The notes: generated by a model from the sequence alone, not told the origin. DNA of 64,000 nt from Oscillospiraceae bacterium (GCA_017545185.1 JAFWQJ010000029.1:62001-126000); one strand, 5' to 3'; numbered from the stretch's first letter, positions 44,611 to 53,570 are shown. Translations and numbers: made by a program.

Positions 44611-44838
44611 ATGTTTTTCAAAAAGAAGAAACAGGAAGAACCTTCCAGAACGCAGATTCCGGTGCCGGAGGACATCCGCAGCGAAATGTATCAGGCGATC
44701 CTGCAGACCATGAAAACGGCGCTCTCCGATCCAAGCTGCCGGTATACACCCGAGGCGCTGTTTGAGAAAATCTGTCCGCCCGGCTTCTTTACCGAAGAAG
44801 ACTGCGCAAGGCTGCTGAAGGAAGCGACCGAACAGTAA
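44611..44838 (+). CDS. Small protein in the polyamine operon, unknown
   Basis: 75 residues from ATG 44611, chosen over ATG 44590 because GAGGA lies just upstream. Highly basic start (MFFKKKKQEEP) followed by a helical domain (IRSEMYQAILQTMKTAL, FFTEEDCARLLKEAT). No family recognised. Confidence 0.5.
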   Translation: MFFKKKKQEEPSRTQIPVPEDIRSEMYQAILQTMKTALSDPSCRYTPEALFEKICPPGFFTEEDCARLLKEATEQ

Positions 44839-44865
44839 TATCCCAATCACAAAGGAGGAACAGAA

Positions 44866-45729
44866 ATGGAATTCTGGTTTTCCGAAATGCATACAGACAA
44901 TGTCAAGGCGTCCATCCGCTGCGAAAAACAGCTTTACAGCGGACAAAGCGATTTTCAGCGCATCGACGTCTTTGATTCCGCGGAGTTCGGACGCTTTCTC
45001 GTTTCCAACGGCAGCGTCATCTTCTCCGAAAAGGACGAGTTCATCTATGACGAGATGATCGTCCATGTGCCGATGGCGGTGCATCCGGATGTGAAGCATG
45101 TTCTGGTCATCGGCGGCGGTGACGGCGGCGTCGCGAGAGAGCTTTCCCATTATGACGAGATCAAGACGATCGACGTCGTGGAGCCGGACGAGATGTTCGT
45201 CGATGTCTGCCGGGAGTATTTCCCGGATAACGCAAAGGGACTTGACGACCCCAGAGTCACGATCTACAATCAGGACGGTCTGCGCGCACTGCGTACCCGC
45301 CACGGCGAATACGACCTCATCATCAACGATGCGACCGACCCCTTCGGGCATACCGCGGGACTGTTTACCAAGGAGTTCTACGGCCTCTGCTACAAGGCGC
45401 TCAAGGACGACGGCATCATGGTCTATCAGCACGGCAGCCCGTTCTATGACGAGGACGAAGGCGCGTGTCAGTCCATGCACAAAAAGGCGTTCCGCGTGTT
45501 CCCGATCTGCCGCGTCTATCAGGCGCATATCCCGACCTGTCCGGCGGGCTACTGGCTGTTCGGGTTCGCGTCCAAGAAATATCACCCGCTCCGCGATTTT
45601 GATGCGAAGCGCTGGAAAAAGCGCAACATCAAAACATGGTATTACACCACGAACCTGCACACCGGCGCATTCATGCTGCCGAAATATGTGGAGGACTTAA
45701 TGGAGGACGCCGAGGAGCGGAAGAAATAA
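44866..45729 (+). CDS. speE: Spermidine synthase family protein (SpeE)
   Basis: 287 residues, full length with a perfect AGGAGG. The aminopropyltransferase core is present: LVIGGGDGGVARELSHY (ligand-binding loop), DVVEPDEMFVDVCREYF, and DLIINDATDPFGHTAGLF with the conserved Asp pair, though the usual GPA is replaced by GHT. It transfers an aminopropyl group from decarboxylated AdoMet to a diamine. No AdoMet decarboxylase (speD) gene is in the window, and the operon also encodes the carboxyspermidine route. Confidence 0.9.
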   Translation: MEFWFSEMHTDNVKASIRCEKQLYSGQSDFQRIDVFDSAEFGRFLVSNGSVIFSEKDEFIYDEMIVHVPMAVHPDVKHVLVIGGGDGGVARELSHYDEIKTIDVVEPDEMFVDVCREYFPDNAKGLDDPRVTIYNQDGLRALRTRHGEYDLIINDATDPFGHTAGLFTKEFYGLCYKALKDDGIMVYQHGSPFYDEDEGACQSMHKKAFRVFPICRVYQAHIPTCPAGYWLFGFASKKYHPLRDFDAKRWKKRNIKTWYYTTNLHTGAFMLPKYVEDLMEDAEERKK

Positions 45730-46046
45730 TGTCTGTTTCACTGTTCCGCTATGACGCAGACGGCGAATGCACGTTATGCTATCCTGTTTCGACCGAGGAT
45801 GTTTACATCCGGGTATGGAACAGGGCGATCGCAGAGGAAAACATCCGGCTGTTCCGGGAATGCAGCGGGTTTACGGTCGAACAGGTCAGCGAGGTGCTGG
45901 ATGAACTGCAGCGTATCAAAGACTGGTGTGAACGGAATCTCGATCACAGTTTCCGGGATTACAGCTATATGATATGGAGACTGGATGACCTGATGCAGGC
46001 CATTCCGGAAGAATCAGAAAAGTCAAGTGAACCTTTTGAACTATAA
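45729..46046 (+). CDS. Small protein in the polyamine operon, unknown
   Basis: 105 residues, start ATG 45729 overlapping the speE stop by one base (TAATG), so translation is coupled. Charged, helical, soluble (FRECSGFTVEQVSEVLDELQRIKDWCERNL). No family recognised. Confidence 0.55.
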   Translation: MSVSLFRYDADGECTLCYPVSTEDVYIRVWNRAIAEENIRLFRECSGFTVEQVSEVLDELQRIKDWCERNLDHSFRDYSYMIWRLDDLMQAIPEESEKSSEPFEL

Positions 46047-46060
46047 GGAGGAATATTACA

Positions 46061-47326
46061 ATGAGCAGAGTTTTGATCATCGGCTGCGGCGGTGTGGCAT
46101 CCGTCGCAATTCAGAAGTGCTGCCAGAACGATGCAGTTTTCTCGGAAATCTGCATTGCCAGCCGCACCGTTTCCAAGTGCGATGCACTGAAGGCAAAGAT
46201 CGAGGGCGAAGGCAAGACCAAGACCGTCATCACGACGGCGGCGCTCGACGCGGACAACAAGGACGCGGTGCTCGCACTCATCAAGGAATACAAGCCGGTT
46301 GCCGTGCTGAACCTCGCACTCCCCTATCAGGATCTGACGATCATGCAGGCGTGCCTTGAGGGCGGCGTGCATTACATCGACACCGCGAACTACGAGCCCG
46401 AGGACACCGACGATCCGGCATGGCGCGCAATCTACGAGAAGCGCTGCAAGGAGCTCGGCTTCACCGCATATTTTGATTACTCGTGGCAGTGGGCGTATGA
46501 CGAAAAGTTCAAGGCCGCCGGTCTGACCGCGCTCTGCGGCTCCGGCTTTGACCCCGGCGTCACCTCGGTGTTTACCGCTTATGCGCTGAAGCATTACTTC
46601 GATGAGATCCACTACATCGACATTCTCGACTGCAACGGCGGCGACCACGGCTATCCGTTTGCAACGAATTTCAATCCGGAGATCAATCTCCGCGAGGTCT
46701 CCGCGAACGGCTCCTACTGGGAGAACGGTCACTGGGTCGAGACTGAGCCCATGGAGATCAAGCGTGTTTACGATTTCCCGGAGGTCGGCCAGAAGGATAT
46801 GTATCTGCTGCACCATGAGGAGATCGAATCCCTTGCAAAGAATATCCCGAATGTCAAGCGCATCCGCTTCTTCATGACCTTCGGCCAGAGCTATCTGACC
46901 CACATGAAGTGTCTGGAAAACGTCGGTATGCTCTCGACCACGCCGATCAATTTCAACGGCACGGAGATCGTTCCGATCCAGTTCCTGAAGGCGCTGCTGC
47001 CGGATCCGGCATCGCTCGGTCCGCGCACGGTCGGCAAGACGAACATCGGCTGCATCTTCACCGGCATCAAGGACGGCAAGGAAAAGACGATCTATATTTA
47101 CAATGTCTGCGATCATCAGGAGTGCTACAAGGAGCTCGGCTCGCAGGCGATCTCCTACACGACCGGCGTTCCGGCGATGATCGGTGCGGCGCTGGTCGCG
47201 AACGGCACATGGCGCAATGCCGGTGCCCGCACGATCGAGGAGTTCGATCCGGATCCGTTCATGGATATGCTGAACAAATGGGGTCTGCCGTGGGTCGTTG
47301 ACGAGAACCCGCAGACGGTGGAATGA
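46061..47326 (+). CDS. Carboxynorspermidine/carboxyspermidine dehydrogenase, saccharopine dehydrogenase family
   Basis: 421 residues, AGGAGG upstream. N-terminal Rossmann loop VLIIGCGGVASVAIQKC, then VLNLALPYQDLTIMQACL, GVHYIDTANYEPED, and FTAYFDYSWQWAYDEKFKAAGLTAL with the family GCGFDPG motif read as LCGSGFDPGVTS. Genes next to nspC are the alternative spermidine pathway enzymes: this one condenses aspartate semialdehyde with putrescine (or diaminopropane), using NADPH. Stop overlaps the nspC start by 4 bp. Confidence 0.9.
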   Translation: MSRVLIIGCGGVASVAIQKCCQNDAVFSEICIASRTVSKCDALKAKIEGEGKTKTVITTAALDADNKDAVLALIKEYKPVAVLNLALPYQDLTIMQACLEGGVHYIDTANYEPEDTDDPAWRAIYEKRCKELGFTAYFDYSWQWAYDEKFKAAGLTALCGSGFDPGVTSVFTAYALKHYFDEIHYIDILDCNGGDHGYPFATNFNPEINLREVSANGSYWENGHWVETEPMEIKRVYDFPEVGQKDMYLLHHEEIESLAKNIPNVKRIRFFMTFGQSYLTHMKCLENVGMLSTTPINFNGTEIVPIQFLKALLPDPASLGPRTVGKTNIGCIFTGIKDGKEKTIYIYNVCDHQECYKELGSQAISYTTGVPAMIGAALVANGTWRNAGARTIEEFDPDPFMDMLNKWGLPWVVDENPQTVE

Positions 47327-48453
47327 TGCGGCGGCAGGATCTGCCGACTCCCTGCTATATCATTGACGAGGCAAAGCTCCGGAGCAATCTGGAGCTTTTG
47401 CATCATGTGGAGCAGGAGAGCGGCGCGCATATTCTGCTGGCGCAGAAGGCGTTTTCGTGCTTTGCGGTCTATCCGATGATCGCAGACTGTATCAGCGGCA
47501 CGACGGCAAGCGGTTTATACGAGGCACGGCTCGGCGCTGAGGAATTCCGCAAGGAGAATCACGTATTCTCCCCGGCATACGATCCCGCCGAGTTTGACGA
47601 GCTCTGCAGGATCTGCGATCACATCAGCTTCAACTCGTTCGCGCAGCTGGAAAAATACCGTCCCGTGTGGGAAAAAGCAGGCGTCAGCGTCGGCATCCGC
47701 GTCAATCCGGAATGCTCCACGCAGGGCGATCACGCGATCTATGACCCCTGCGCGCCCGGCTCGCGGCTCGGCGTGACAAAGGCAAATTTCCGTCCGGAGC
47801 TGTTAAGCGGCGTAGAGGGTCTGCATTTTCACACGCTCTGCGAGCAGAATGCGGACGATCTCATCACAACATTTGCGGCCTTTGAGGAAAATTTCGGGCA
47901 GTATCTCCCGCAGATGAAATGGCTGAATCTCGGCGGCGGGCATCACATCACCCGCGACGATTACGACGTCCCTGCGCTGATCTCGCTGGTCAGACGCATC
48001 CGCGAACAGTACGGCGTCACGGTGTATCTCGAACCCGGCGAGGCGATCGCGCTGAACGCCGGCTGGCTCGATACCGAGGTCATGGACATTGTGGAAAACG
48101 GCATCAAAATCCTGATTCTCGACGCATCCGCGGCGTGCCACATGCCCGATGTACTGGAAATGCCGTACCGTCCCCCGCTCAAAGACTCGGGCGAATGGGG
48201 CGAAAAGCCGTATGCATACCGGCTGTCGTCGCGCACCTGCTTGGCGGGCGACATCATCGGGGATTACAGCTTTGACCGTGAAATTCAGATCGGCGACCGC
48301 CTGACCTTCTGCGACATGGCAATTTATTCTATGGTCAAGAACAACACCTTCAACGGAATGCCGCTGCCCGCGATCGCGATTCAGCATGAAAACGGCGACT
48401 GCGAGATCATCAAGCAGTTCGGCTATGCGGATTTCAAGGGGCGGCTCTCCTGA
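47323..48453 (+). CDS. nspC: Carboxynorspermidine decarboxylase
   Basis: 376 residues. PLP fold-III enzyme of the alanine racemase/ornithine decarboxylase type: PTPCYIIDE at the start, LLAQKAFSCFAVYP with the PLP-binding Lys, GLHFHTLCEQNADDL, LNLGGGHHITRDDYD and VYLEPGEAIALNAG. The C-terminal barrel ends with SSRTCLAGDIIGDYSF. It releases CO2 from carboxyspermidine or carboxynorspermidine, giving spermidine or norspermidine. Translationally coupled to the dehydrogenase before it. Confidence 0.93.
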   Translation: MMRRQDLPTPCYIIDEAKLRSNLELLHHVEQESGAHILLAQKAFSCFAVYPMIADCISGTTASGLYEARLGAEEFRKENHVFSPAYDPAEFDELCRICDHISFNSFAQLEKYRPVWEKAGVSVGIRVNPECSTQGDHAIYDPCAPGSRLGVTKANFRPELLSGVEGLHFHTLCEQNADDLITTFAAFEENFGQYLPQMKWLNLGGGHHITRDDYDVPALISLVRRIREQYGVTVYLEPGEAIALNAGWLDTEVMDIVENGIKILILDASAACHMPDVLEMPYRPPLKDSGEWGEKPYAYRLSSRTCLAGDIIGDYSFDREIQIGDRLTFCDMAIYSMVKNNTFNGMPLPAIAIQHENGDCEIIKQFGYADFKGRLS

Positions 48454-48505
48454 ATCCGTCCGCAATCTGCCTGTGTTTCCACGGGAACAAAAAGGAGAAA
48501 AAGCG

Positions 48506-48940
48506 ATGCTGTCGACACCAAGCGCCGGCTGGAGCGAACTTATACTGGGCGACTTCCAGACCATGGTAAGCGATATGACGGATATTCCCTTTGACTGGCT
48601 GAGAGCCTGCAAAAACGGGCTGCAGTATGTCATTCCTGCTTCTTTTTATCTGGATGCAGAAGGAAGCGAATGCCTCATTACGTCGGACTGGGACTGCACA
48701 TATATCATCAGTCGGTATTCCGGGACGGACACGCTGTACAAACCGAACGTGAATCTGGGGCAGTTTGCAGAAATGCTGCTGACAGATCTCAAAAAAGATT
48801 TCGATCTCTGGGCTGGCTGGGTCACCTTCCGGTTAAGTGACGAGCAGTATACGCGCAGAAAGGCCATGCTGAAAGCGCTGATTGAAGAAACAGAACAGTA
48901 TCTGAAAACCTATATGAAAGACGAGATCAGAAATTACTGA
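48506..48940 (+). CDS. Small protein in the polyamine operon, unknown
   Basis: 144 residues from ATG 48506 with AAGGAG upstream; the longer frame overlaps nspC. Soluble alpha/beta pattern (LILGDFQTMVSDMTDIPFDWLRA, VIPASFYLDAEGSECLITSDWDCTYII) with a charged C-terminal helix. No family recognised; it sits in the operon before the agmatine deiminase gene with a 15-bp spacer. Confidence 0.55.
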   Translation: MLSTPSAGWSELILGDFQTMVSDMTDIPFDWLRACKNGLQYVIPASFYLDAEGSECLITSDWDCTYIISRYSGTDTLYKPNVNLGQFAEMLLTDLKKDFDLWAGWVTFRLSDEQYTRRKAMLKALIEETEQYLKTYMKDEIRNY

Positions 48941-48955
48941 AAAGGCGTTGATACA

Positions 48956-50047
48956 ATGAAAACACCCAAAACCGACGGCTTTTATATGCCCGGCGAATTT
49001 GAACCGCATCGCGGGACGGTCATGGTCTTTCCGTCGCGGCCGGGCTCATGGGGCGCCGACCCGACCGATGCGCAAAAGGCGTTCGCGATGATCGCAGCAA
49101 GATTATCCCAATGCGAACAGGTTTATATGCTGACCGATGACCGCACCGAACAGGCTGCAAAAGCCATGCTGCCGGATGCCGTTAAGCTGCTGCATATCGA
49201 GACCGATGACGCATGGGCAAGAGACATTGCACCGACCTTTGTGCGCAATCAAAAAGGCGCGCTGCGCGGCATCTCGTGGCAGTTCAACGCATGGGGCGGC
49301 GATTTTGACGGCCTGTATCCCGATTATCAGCACGATGACGCCGCTGCGGACGCGATCTGCCAAGCGCTCGGCGTGCCGTGCTATAACGCCCGCCCGTTTG
49401 TGTTAGAGGGCGGCGCGATCCATTCCGACGGCGAAGGCACGGTGCTCGTGACGGAAGCCTGCCTGCTCTCCGGCGGACGGAATCCGCAGATGACCAAAGC
49501 GCAGATCACCGAAACGCTCTGCGAATATCTCGGCGCGGAAAAGGTGATCTGGATCCCATACGGCATTTACAACGACGAGACAAACGAGCACATCGACAAT
49601 ATCTGCGCATTCACCGCGCCCGGCGAGGTCGTGCTTGCGTGGTGCGATGACCCGGACGATCCGCAGTATGCGATGTCGCAGGCGGATCTCGAGGTGCTCT
49701 CGCGGGAGACAGACGCAAAGGGACGCCGCCTGAAGATCACGAAGCTGCCCGTGCCGCATAAGCCGGTCTGCGTGACGGCAGAGGAATGTGACGGCTATAT
49801 CTTCTCCGATGGCGAGGACACCCGCGAACCCGGCGAACGCCTTGCCGCATCCTATGTGAATTTTTATTTCGGCAATGACTGCGTACTGGTGCCGCAGTTC
49901 GGCGGGGAATACGCCGAGGACGATGCGCGCGCCTGCGAGATCCTGCGCGGCTGCATCCCGGACAGGGAGATCGTTCCGATCCCCGCCCGCGTGATCCTGC
50001 TCGGCGGCGGCAACATCCACTGCATCACGCAGCAGGCACCGGAATGA
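48956..50047 (+). CDS. aguA: Agmatine deiminase
   Basis: 363 residues, full length. The fold is the beta/alpha propeller of guanidine-modifying enzymes: FEPHRGTVMVFPSRPGSWG, DDAWARDIAPTFV, RGISWQFNAWGGDFDGLYPDY, LEGGAIHSDGEGTVLVTEACLL, and GGGNIHCITQQAP with the catalytic Cys near the C-terminus. It turns agmatine into N-carbamoylputrescine plus ammonia. The usual next step (AguB amidohydrolase) is not encoded after it in the window. It closes the operon and is followed by hairpin-chain element 3. Confidence 0.95.
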   Translation: MKTPKTDGFYMPGEFEPHRGTVMVFPSRPGSWGADPTDAQKAFAMIAARLSQCEQVYMLTDDRTEQAAKAMLPDAVKLLHIETDDAWARDIAPTFVRNQKGALRGISWQFNAWGGDFDGLYPDYQHDDAAADAICQALGVPCYNARPFVLEGGAIHSDGEGTVLVTEACLLSGGRNPQMTKAQITETLCEYLGAEKVIWIPYGIYNDETNEHIDNICAFTAPGEVVLAWCDDPDDPQYAMSQADLEVLSRETDAKGRRLKITKLPVPHKPVCVTAEECDGYIFSDGEDTREPGERLAASYVNFYFGNDCVLVPQFGGEYAEDDARACEILRGCIPDREIVPIPARVILLGGGNIHCITQQAPE

Positions 50048-50540
50048 TGTGTCTCCGACGGATTTGAAATGGGGCTCCGCCCCAAACTCCGCTGGGGACA
50101 TTGTCCCCAGACCCCGTTATGGATAGCATAAAGGACGCTGACGAAAGAGTCGGCGTCCTTTTTATTCGGTCAAGCACTTCGCCTGCGGTCTGCTGCCTCA
50201 CAAAAGTTTGCAGGTCAAGGGCGGAGCCCTTGTCGCCCGTCGCAACGGACGAAACTCCCCTGTCATACGGAGGAGCTCCGAAAGGGGGAATCGAACAAAA
50301 CGCTCCGGGGGGAGCGTTTTGGAGAGGGGGGAGCCCTGCGACAGAGGGCTCCCCCAAGCGGATTGCAAAGCAATCCGCAGCGCGCAAAAGCGTCAGGCTG
50401 ACGCGAGTCAGCCGTCAACTTTTGCGCGTGCAGGTTTCCAAAGGACGGCAGCCCTTTGGGCAAACCGCCCGCCGAAAGCACATCAAAATACAAAAGGCAC
50501 TGACTTCAAACAGTCAGTGCCTTTTTGCGTTTATTGTTTA
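50048..50540. repeat. Hairpin-chain repeat element 3
   Basis: No gene. About ten hairpins follow each other: GGGGCTCCGCCCC near 50070, CTGGGGAC with GTCCCCAG near 50091, a terminator GGACGCTGAC with GTCGGCGTCC near 50131-50160, AAGGGCGGAGCCCTT near 50217, AAAACGCTCC with GGAGCGTTTT near 50298, GGGGGAGCCCT with AGGGCTCCCCC near 50327, GCGGATTGC with GCAATCCGC near 50359, CCAAAGG with CCTTTGG near 50438, and a terminator AAAGGCACTGACT with AGTCAGTGCCTTTTT near 50492-50525. Linkers match element 2 (GAAATGGGGCTCCGCC, TTATGGAT). Confidence 0.6.
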
Positions 50541-51260
50541 TCACCGGCAGCACAGCGCAGCCTCCGTATACAGCAGCACGCCCTTCGATGCATTCGGGTG
50601 AATGTGGTCAAGCAGATACGTCCGCTCCGGGAATGCCGTCAGCGTCCTGCGGATGATGTCATTCGCATTGAGATAGCCGCAGTTGTTCTCAAAGCAATAC
50701 CGTTCCAAAGCGGTACAGTATTCCAGATTGAGCGCAGTCTTTTCCGCATACGAAAGCGGGCAGTACGGGTCGCCGTCGGTCGAATACCACGGCGCGATCA
50801 GCACAAATTTCGCATCCGGCGATTTCGCCTGCAGCAGCGAACGCAGCGCCCCGATCTCCCGTACATAATCCTCCGCGGTCATCGCACAGACAGATGCGTC
50901 GCGGTAGCGCACATCATTCGTGCCGAGCGCGATCACATAGAGCGAAGCCTCCGGGATCTCGCCCGCGCGCCCGGTCATATACGAGACCGTGCAGCCGCCG
51001 TGCGAATAATTGGAGATCGTCTTATCCGGGAACAATGCCGTCAGCGGCTCGTACCACGGACAGCCGCCGTTTTTCGTGCCTTCGGTCACGCTGTCGCCGA
51101 TGAAGCACACAGACTCCGCGCCGTTCATCGCCTGATACAGCGTGCCCTGCTTCATCTGCTCCGTCAGCTCCGGACCCTCCGCCTTTGTACGGAGGAAGCC
51201 GTCCCCGTTGAAATAATACCGCTCTGTCACCGCCGAGATATCCATGCTGTGACCGAACAC
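50541..51260 (-). CDS. SGNH/GDSL hydrolase domain, probably severed from the upstream gene by a frameshift
   Basis: 239 residues from a GTG at 51260; the frame is open further up to about 51428. Active-site blocks: FIGDSVTEGTKN (Ser), YSHGGCTVS (Gly), ALGTNDVRY (Asn) and LLDHIHPN (Asp/His). The reading frame just upstream, shifted by one base, continues smoothly into the 724-residue protein at 51314-53488 (IGGSIVPLYTFAPADGNYA...), which shows that the original gene was one. SGNH domains often remove or add acetyl groups on polymers, in line with the acyltransferase part of that protein. Confidence 0.75.
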   Translation of the reverse strand: MFGHSMDISAVTERYYFNGDGFLRTKAEGPELTEQMKQGTLYQAMNGAESVCFIGDSVTEGTKNGGCPWYEPLTALFPDKTISNYSHGGCTVSYMTGRAGEIPEASLYVIALGTNDVRYRDASVCAMTAEDYVREIGALRSLLQAKSPDAKFVLIAPWYSTDGDPYCPLSYAEKTALNLEYCTALERYCFENNCGYLNANDIIRRTLTAFPERTYLLDHIHPNASKGVLLYTEAALCCR

Positions 51261-51313
51261 AACATTCGTGATGATCGCGTTCGCATCGGCGGCTCTGTCA
51301 ATATCGTCGGTCG

Positions 51314-53488
51314 TCAGATGTGCCCGCAGCTCTGTGTCATTCTGAATATCGTAAACCGGAACGGCGGCGTAATTGCCGTCGGCAGGTGCGAAGGTATACA
51401 GCGGGACAATGCTTCCGCCGATGACCGATTCGTGTTCCGGTCGATATAGACCTCGGTCAGCATACTGGTATCGCCCTGCTGTGCGCGGTAGATGTTCGCG
51501 AAATTGCCCGGGCAGCAGGCGGTATACACATTTTTGCCGTTATATGTCTCGATCCCCGCAGGCTGGACGGCGTGTGCATGGTCGCCCAGAATGATATCCG
51601 CGCCGTTCTCTTTGAAGATTTCAAACCAGACCCGCTGCTCGTCGTCCATGCTGTTGGAGAACTGCGTGCCGATATGCGGCAGCACGAGGATCAGGTCGGG
51701 GCTCAGTGCCTTCGCATCGCGGAAATCCTGTTCGACCGATGCTTTCAGCTGCTCGAACTGTTCGCCCTCCGTTCCGCAGATCACGGATGTCAGGTATGCA
51801 TAAGCGCCGCCCGGATTCGCCATATCTTCCGTATTGATATAGTTGCTGCCGTAGGTATAGGACAGCACCGCGATCCGGATGCCCTGACATTCCAGAAGCT
51901 TCACGCGGTTCTGCTGCTTTTCCTGTTCGTTCCGGTAAGAGCCGGTGTGGTCAAGCCCGGTCTGATCCAGTACATCCAGCGTGCGCTTCGCGCCGTCGGT
52001 GCCCTTGTCGAGCACATGATTGTTCGCGGTCGTCACAAGGTCAAAGCCCGCATCCTTTACCGCCTGCGCAAATGCATCCGGGAAATTGAGCCGCACCTCC
52101 CTGCCGTCATCGTAATTGCTGGCGGAATACCCGGCCTCCGGACCGGCTGCCGGTCCCTCAAACACGCCGACCGCCAGATCGGCAGAGGAAATATACGGTT
52201 CTGCATAGGCAAACACATCGGAAAAGTCATACTGTTTGCCGTCAAAGCCGCGCTTGACCTGATCCTCCAGCAAAATCAGATCGCCCGCAAAGGTGATCCG
52301 GAACGCATCGTCAAAGGCGGATTTCTGCTGTGCCGTCATGACCGGCCAGATCACATCCCGTTCCGCATCGTTCTCGGATTCTTCTTCTTCCCCGCCGATC
52401 TCGCCGCGCATGATCTTTTTCAGGTCATCCACGGTAAAGCCCGCGTAGGCGTTCAGCACAACTGTGACCAGATACCCGAGCGACACAGCCAGCAGCGCCA
52501 GCTTGGAGAAATTGAACCGGGTTTTCTCATCGGATGTGAAGATCGCAGTGCCCTTTTCCGCAAAAGCATTCAGATATTTCGCGAGGAAATCATTGCCGCA
52601 CAGCAGACAGATCAGCACGGAAGCCCCCGCAGCAATCAGGAAAATATACCCCGTATCCAGCGCCGCGATCCGGTCACTGAGCAGAAGCGTCAGCGGCCTG
52701 TGCAGAATGAAGATCCAAAGCGAATTGCGTCCTGCCGTCGTCAGCAGCGGGAGCTTTCTGTCCGGAGAGAGCTGACGCAGCGCGTAAATTGCAAGGAATG
52801 CGATCACATAGATCGAGATGCGTCCGAACGAGCCGATCGGCTCCGGATAAGCGTCCATCAGCAGCGAGCTGTCCGAGAAGCTGAAAAAGCTATATGCGGC
52901 GAGCGCGCCGGCAGCCGTCAGCAGCGCGGCGGGAATGCCGGTCAGCAGCCGTTTTCGGTACGGCTTTGCGGCCAGTGCTTCGCTCTTTTCGCGGCTGAGC
53001 TGATAGCCCGCCATATAGAACGGATAAAAGCAGATGATCCGTGCGGCGGCGAAGGTATTGTCGATGCTCGGGAAAAAGCCCGCAAACAGCGCGACGATAA
53101 ACAAAATCAGGTTGATCTCCTTAAATGTTGCAATGCGGTGCGCGGTCAGCCGCCAGACGACCAGTGCAGGCAGATACCAGAATGAGTACATCGGCACCAG
53201 CAGCGACGAACAGCCGTATGCAAAGCCCATAAGACTGTTGAAGATGAAATACAGGAACAGCAGCTTTACAATGCCCGCAAAGCTCCGTGCGCGCTCGCTC
53301 TTGCCGAAAAAGCCCGACACGAACACAAACGCCGGCATGTGGAACATATAGATGCAGTCCACCGTTTTGTTGATGCTTTCCGCATTGTTCTGCAGCTGAT
53401 ACAGAATATGCGCAAAGACCGTGAGCAGCATCAGAAAGCCTTTGATATTATCCCAATAGCTGCTCCGCTGTTTGACTTCTCCGCTCAT
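51314..53488 (-). CDS. Acyltransferase 3 plus CapA (PGA-synthesis) protein, C-terminus shifted
   Basis: 724 residues as read. Residues about 8-330 form an acyltransferase-3 membrane domain with about ten TM helices (SYWDNIKGFLMLLTVFAHI at the start, CIYMFHMPAFVFVSGFF). After a linker, residues about 395-690 match the CapA/PgsA metallophosphatase-like domain (FAGDLILLE, DLAVGVFEGP, LVTTANNHVLDKG, VLPHIGTQ, GADIILGDHAHAVQPAG). The last 29 residues (RSSAEALSRCIPSHLPT...) do not belong to the family; a one-base deletion near 51427 shifts the frame away from the SGNH part. ATG 53488, RBS GGAGGAAAAA. It would add acyl groups to a surface polymer. No other capsule genes lie nearby. Confidence 0.82.
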   Translation of the reverse strand: MSGEVKQRSSYWDNIKGFLMLLTVFAHILYQLQNNAESINKTVDCIYMFHMPAFVFVSGFFGKSERARSFAGIVKLLFLYFIFNSLMGFAYGCSSLLVPMYSFWYLPALVVWRLTAHRIATFKEINLILFIVALFAGFFPSIDNTFAAARIICFYPFYMAGYQLSREKSEALAAKPYRKRLLTGIPAALLTAAGALAAYSFFSFSDSSLLMDAYPEPIGSFGRISIYVIAFLAIYALRQLSPDRKLPLLTTAGRNSLWIFILHRPLTLLLSDRIAALDTGYIFLIAAGASVLICLLCGNDFLAKYLNAFAEKGTAIFTSDEKTRFNFSKLALLAVSLGYLVTVVLNAYAGFTVDDLKKIMRGEIGGEEEESENDAERDVIWPVMTAQQKSAFDDAFRITFAGDLILLEDQVKRGFDGKQYDFSDVFAYAEPYISSADLAVGVFEGPAAGPEAGYSASNYDDGREVRLNFPDAFAQAVKDAGFDLVTTANNHVLDKGTDGAKRTLDVLDQTGLDHTGSYRNEQEKQQNRVKLLECQGIRIAVLSYTYGSNYINTEDMANPGGAYAYLTSVICGTEGEQFEQLKASVEQDFRDAKALSPDLILVLPHIGTQFSNSMDDEQRVWFEIFKENGADIILGDHAHAVQPAGIETYNGKNVYTACCPGNFANIYRAQQGDTSMLTEVYIDRNTNRSSAEALSRCIPSHLPTAITPPFRFTIFRMTQSCGHI
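51420..51436 (-). other. Frameshift site between the CapA and SGNH parts
   Basis: On the minus strand the codons around AACACGAATCGGTCATCGG read NTNRSS in the current frame but NTNR(V)IGG if one G were present in the CGG run. The +1 frame from here is open for about 295 codons through the SGNH domain. Confidence 0.7.
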
Positions 53489-53523
53489 GTTTTTTCCTCC
53501 GCAGCAAAATTTCCCGGATATGA

Positions 53524-53566
53524 AAAAAGCTCAGAAATGCCGGATTACGCCATTTCTGAGCTTTTT
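53524..53566 (-). terminator. Rho-independent terminator of the tRNA pair
   Basis: 16-bp perfect stem (53524-53539 with 53551-53566) that begins with AAAAA and ends with TTTTT, so it works on both strands and ends the tRNA transcript on the minus strand. Confidence 0.85.
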
Positions 53567-53570
53567 CGTA

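Noticed and set aside
50270..50300. tRNA T-arm-like sequence (GGGAATCGAAC)
   Set aside because: No acceptor or anticodon arm fits around it; it is part of the hairpin chain.
50208..51449. 413-codon open frame on the plus strand
   Set aside because: It runs through hairpin-chain element 3 and antisense to the SGNH gene; no start signals.
51572..53185. 537-codon open frame on the plus strand
   Set aside because: Antisense to the acyltransferase-CapA gene, which has clear domains.
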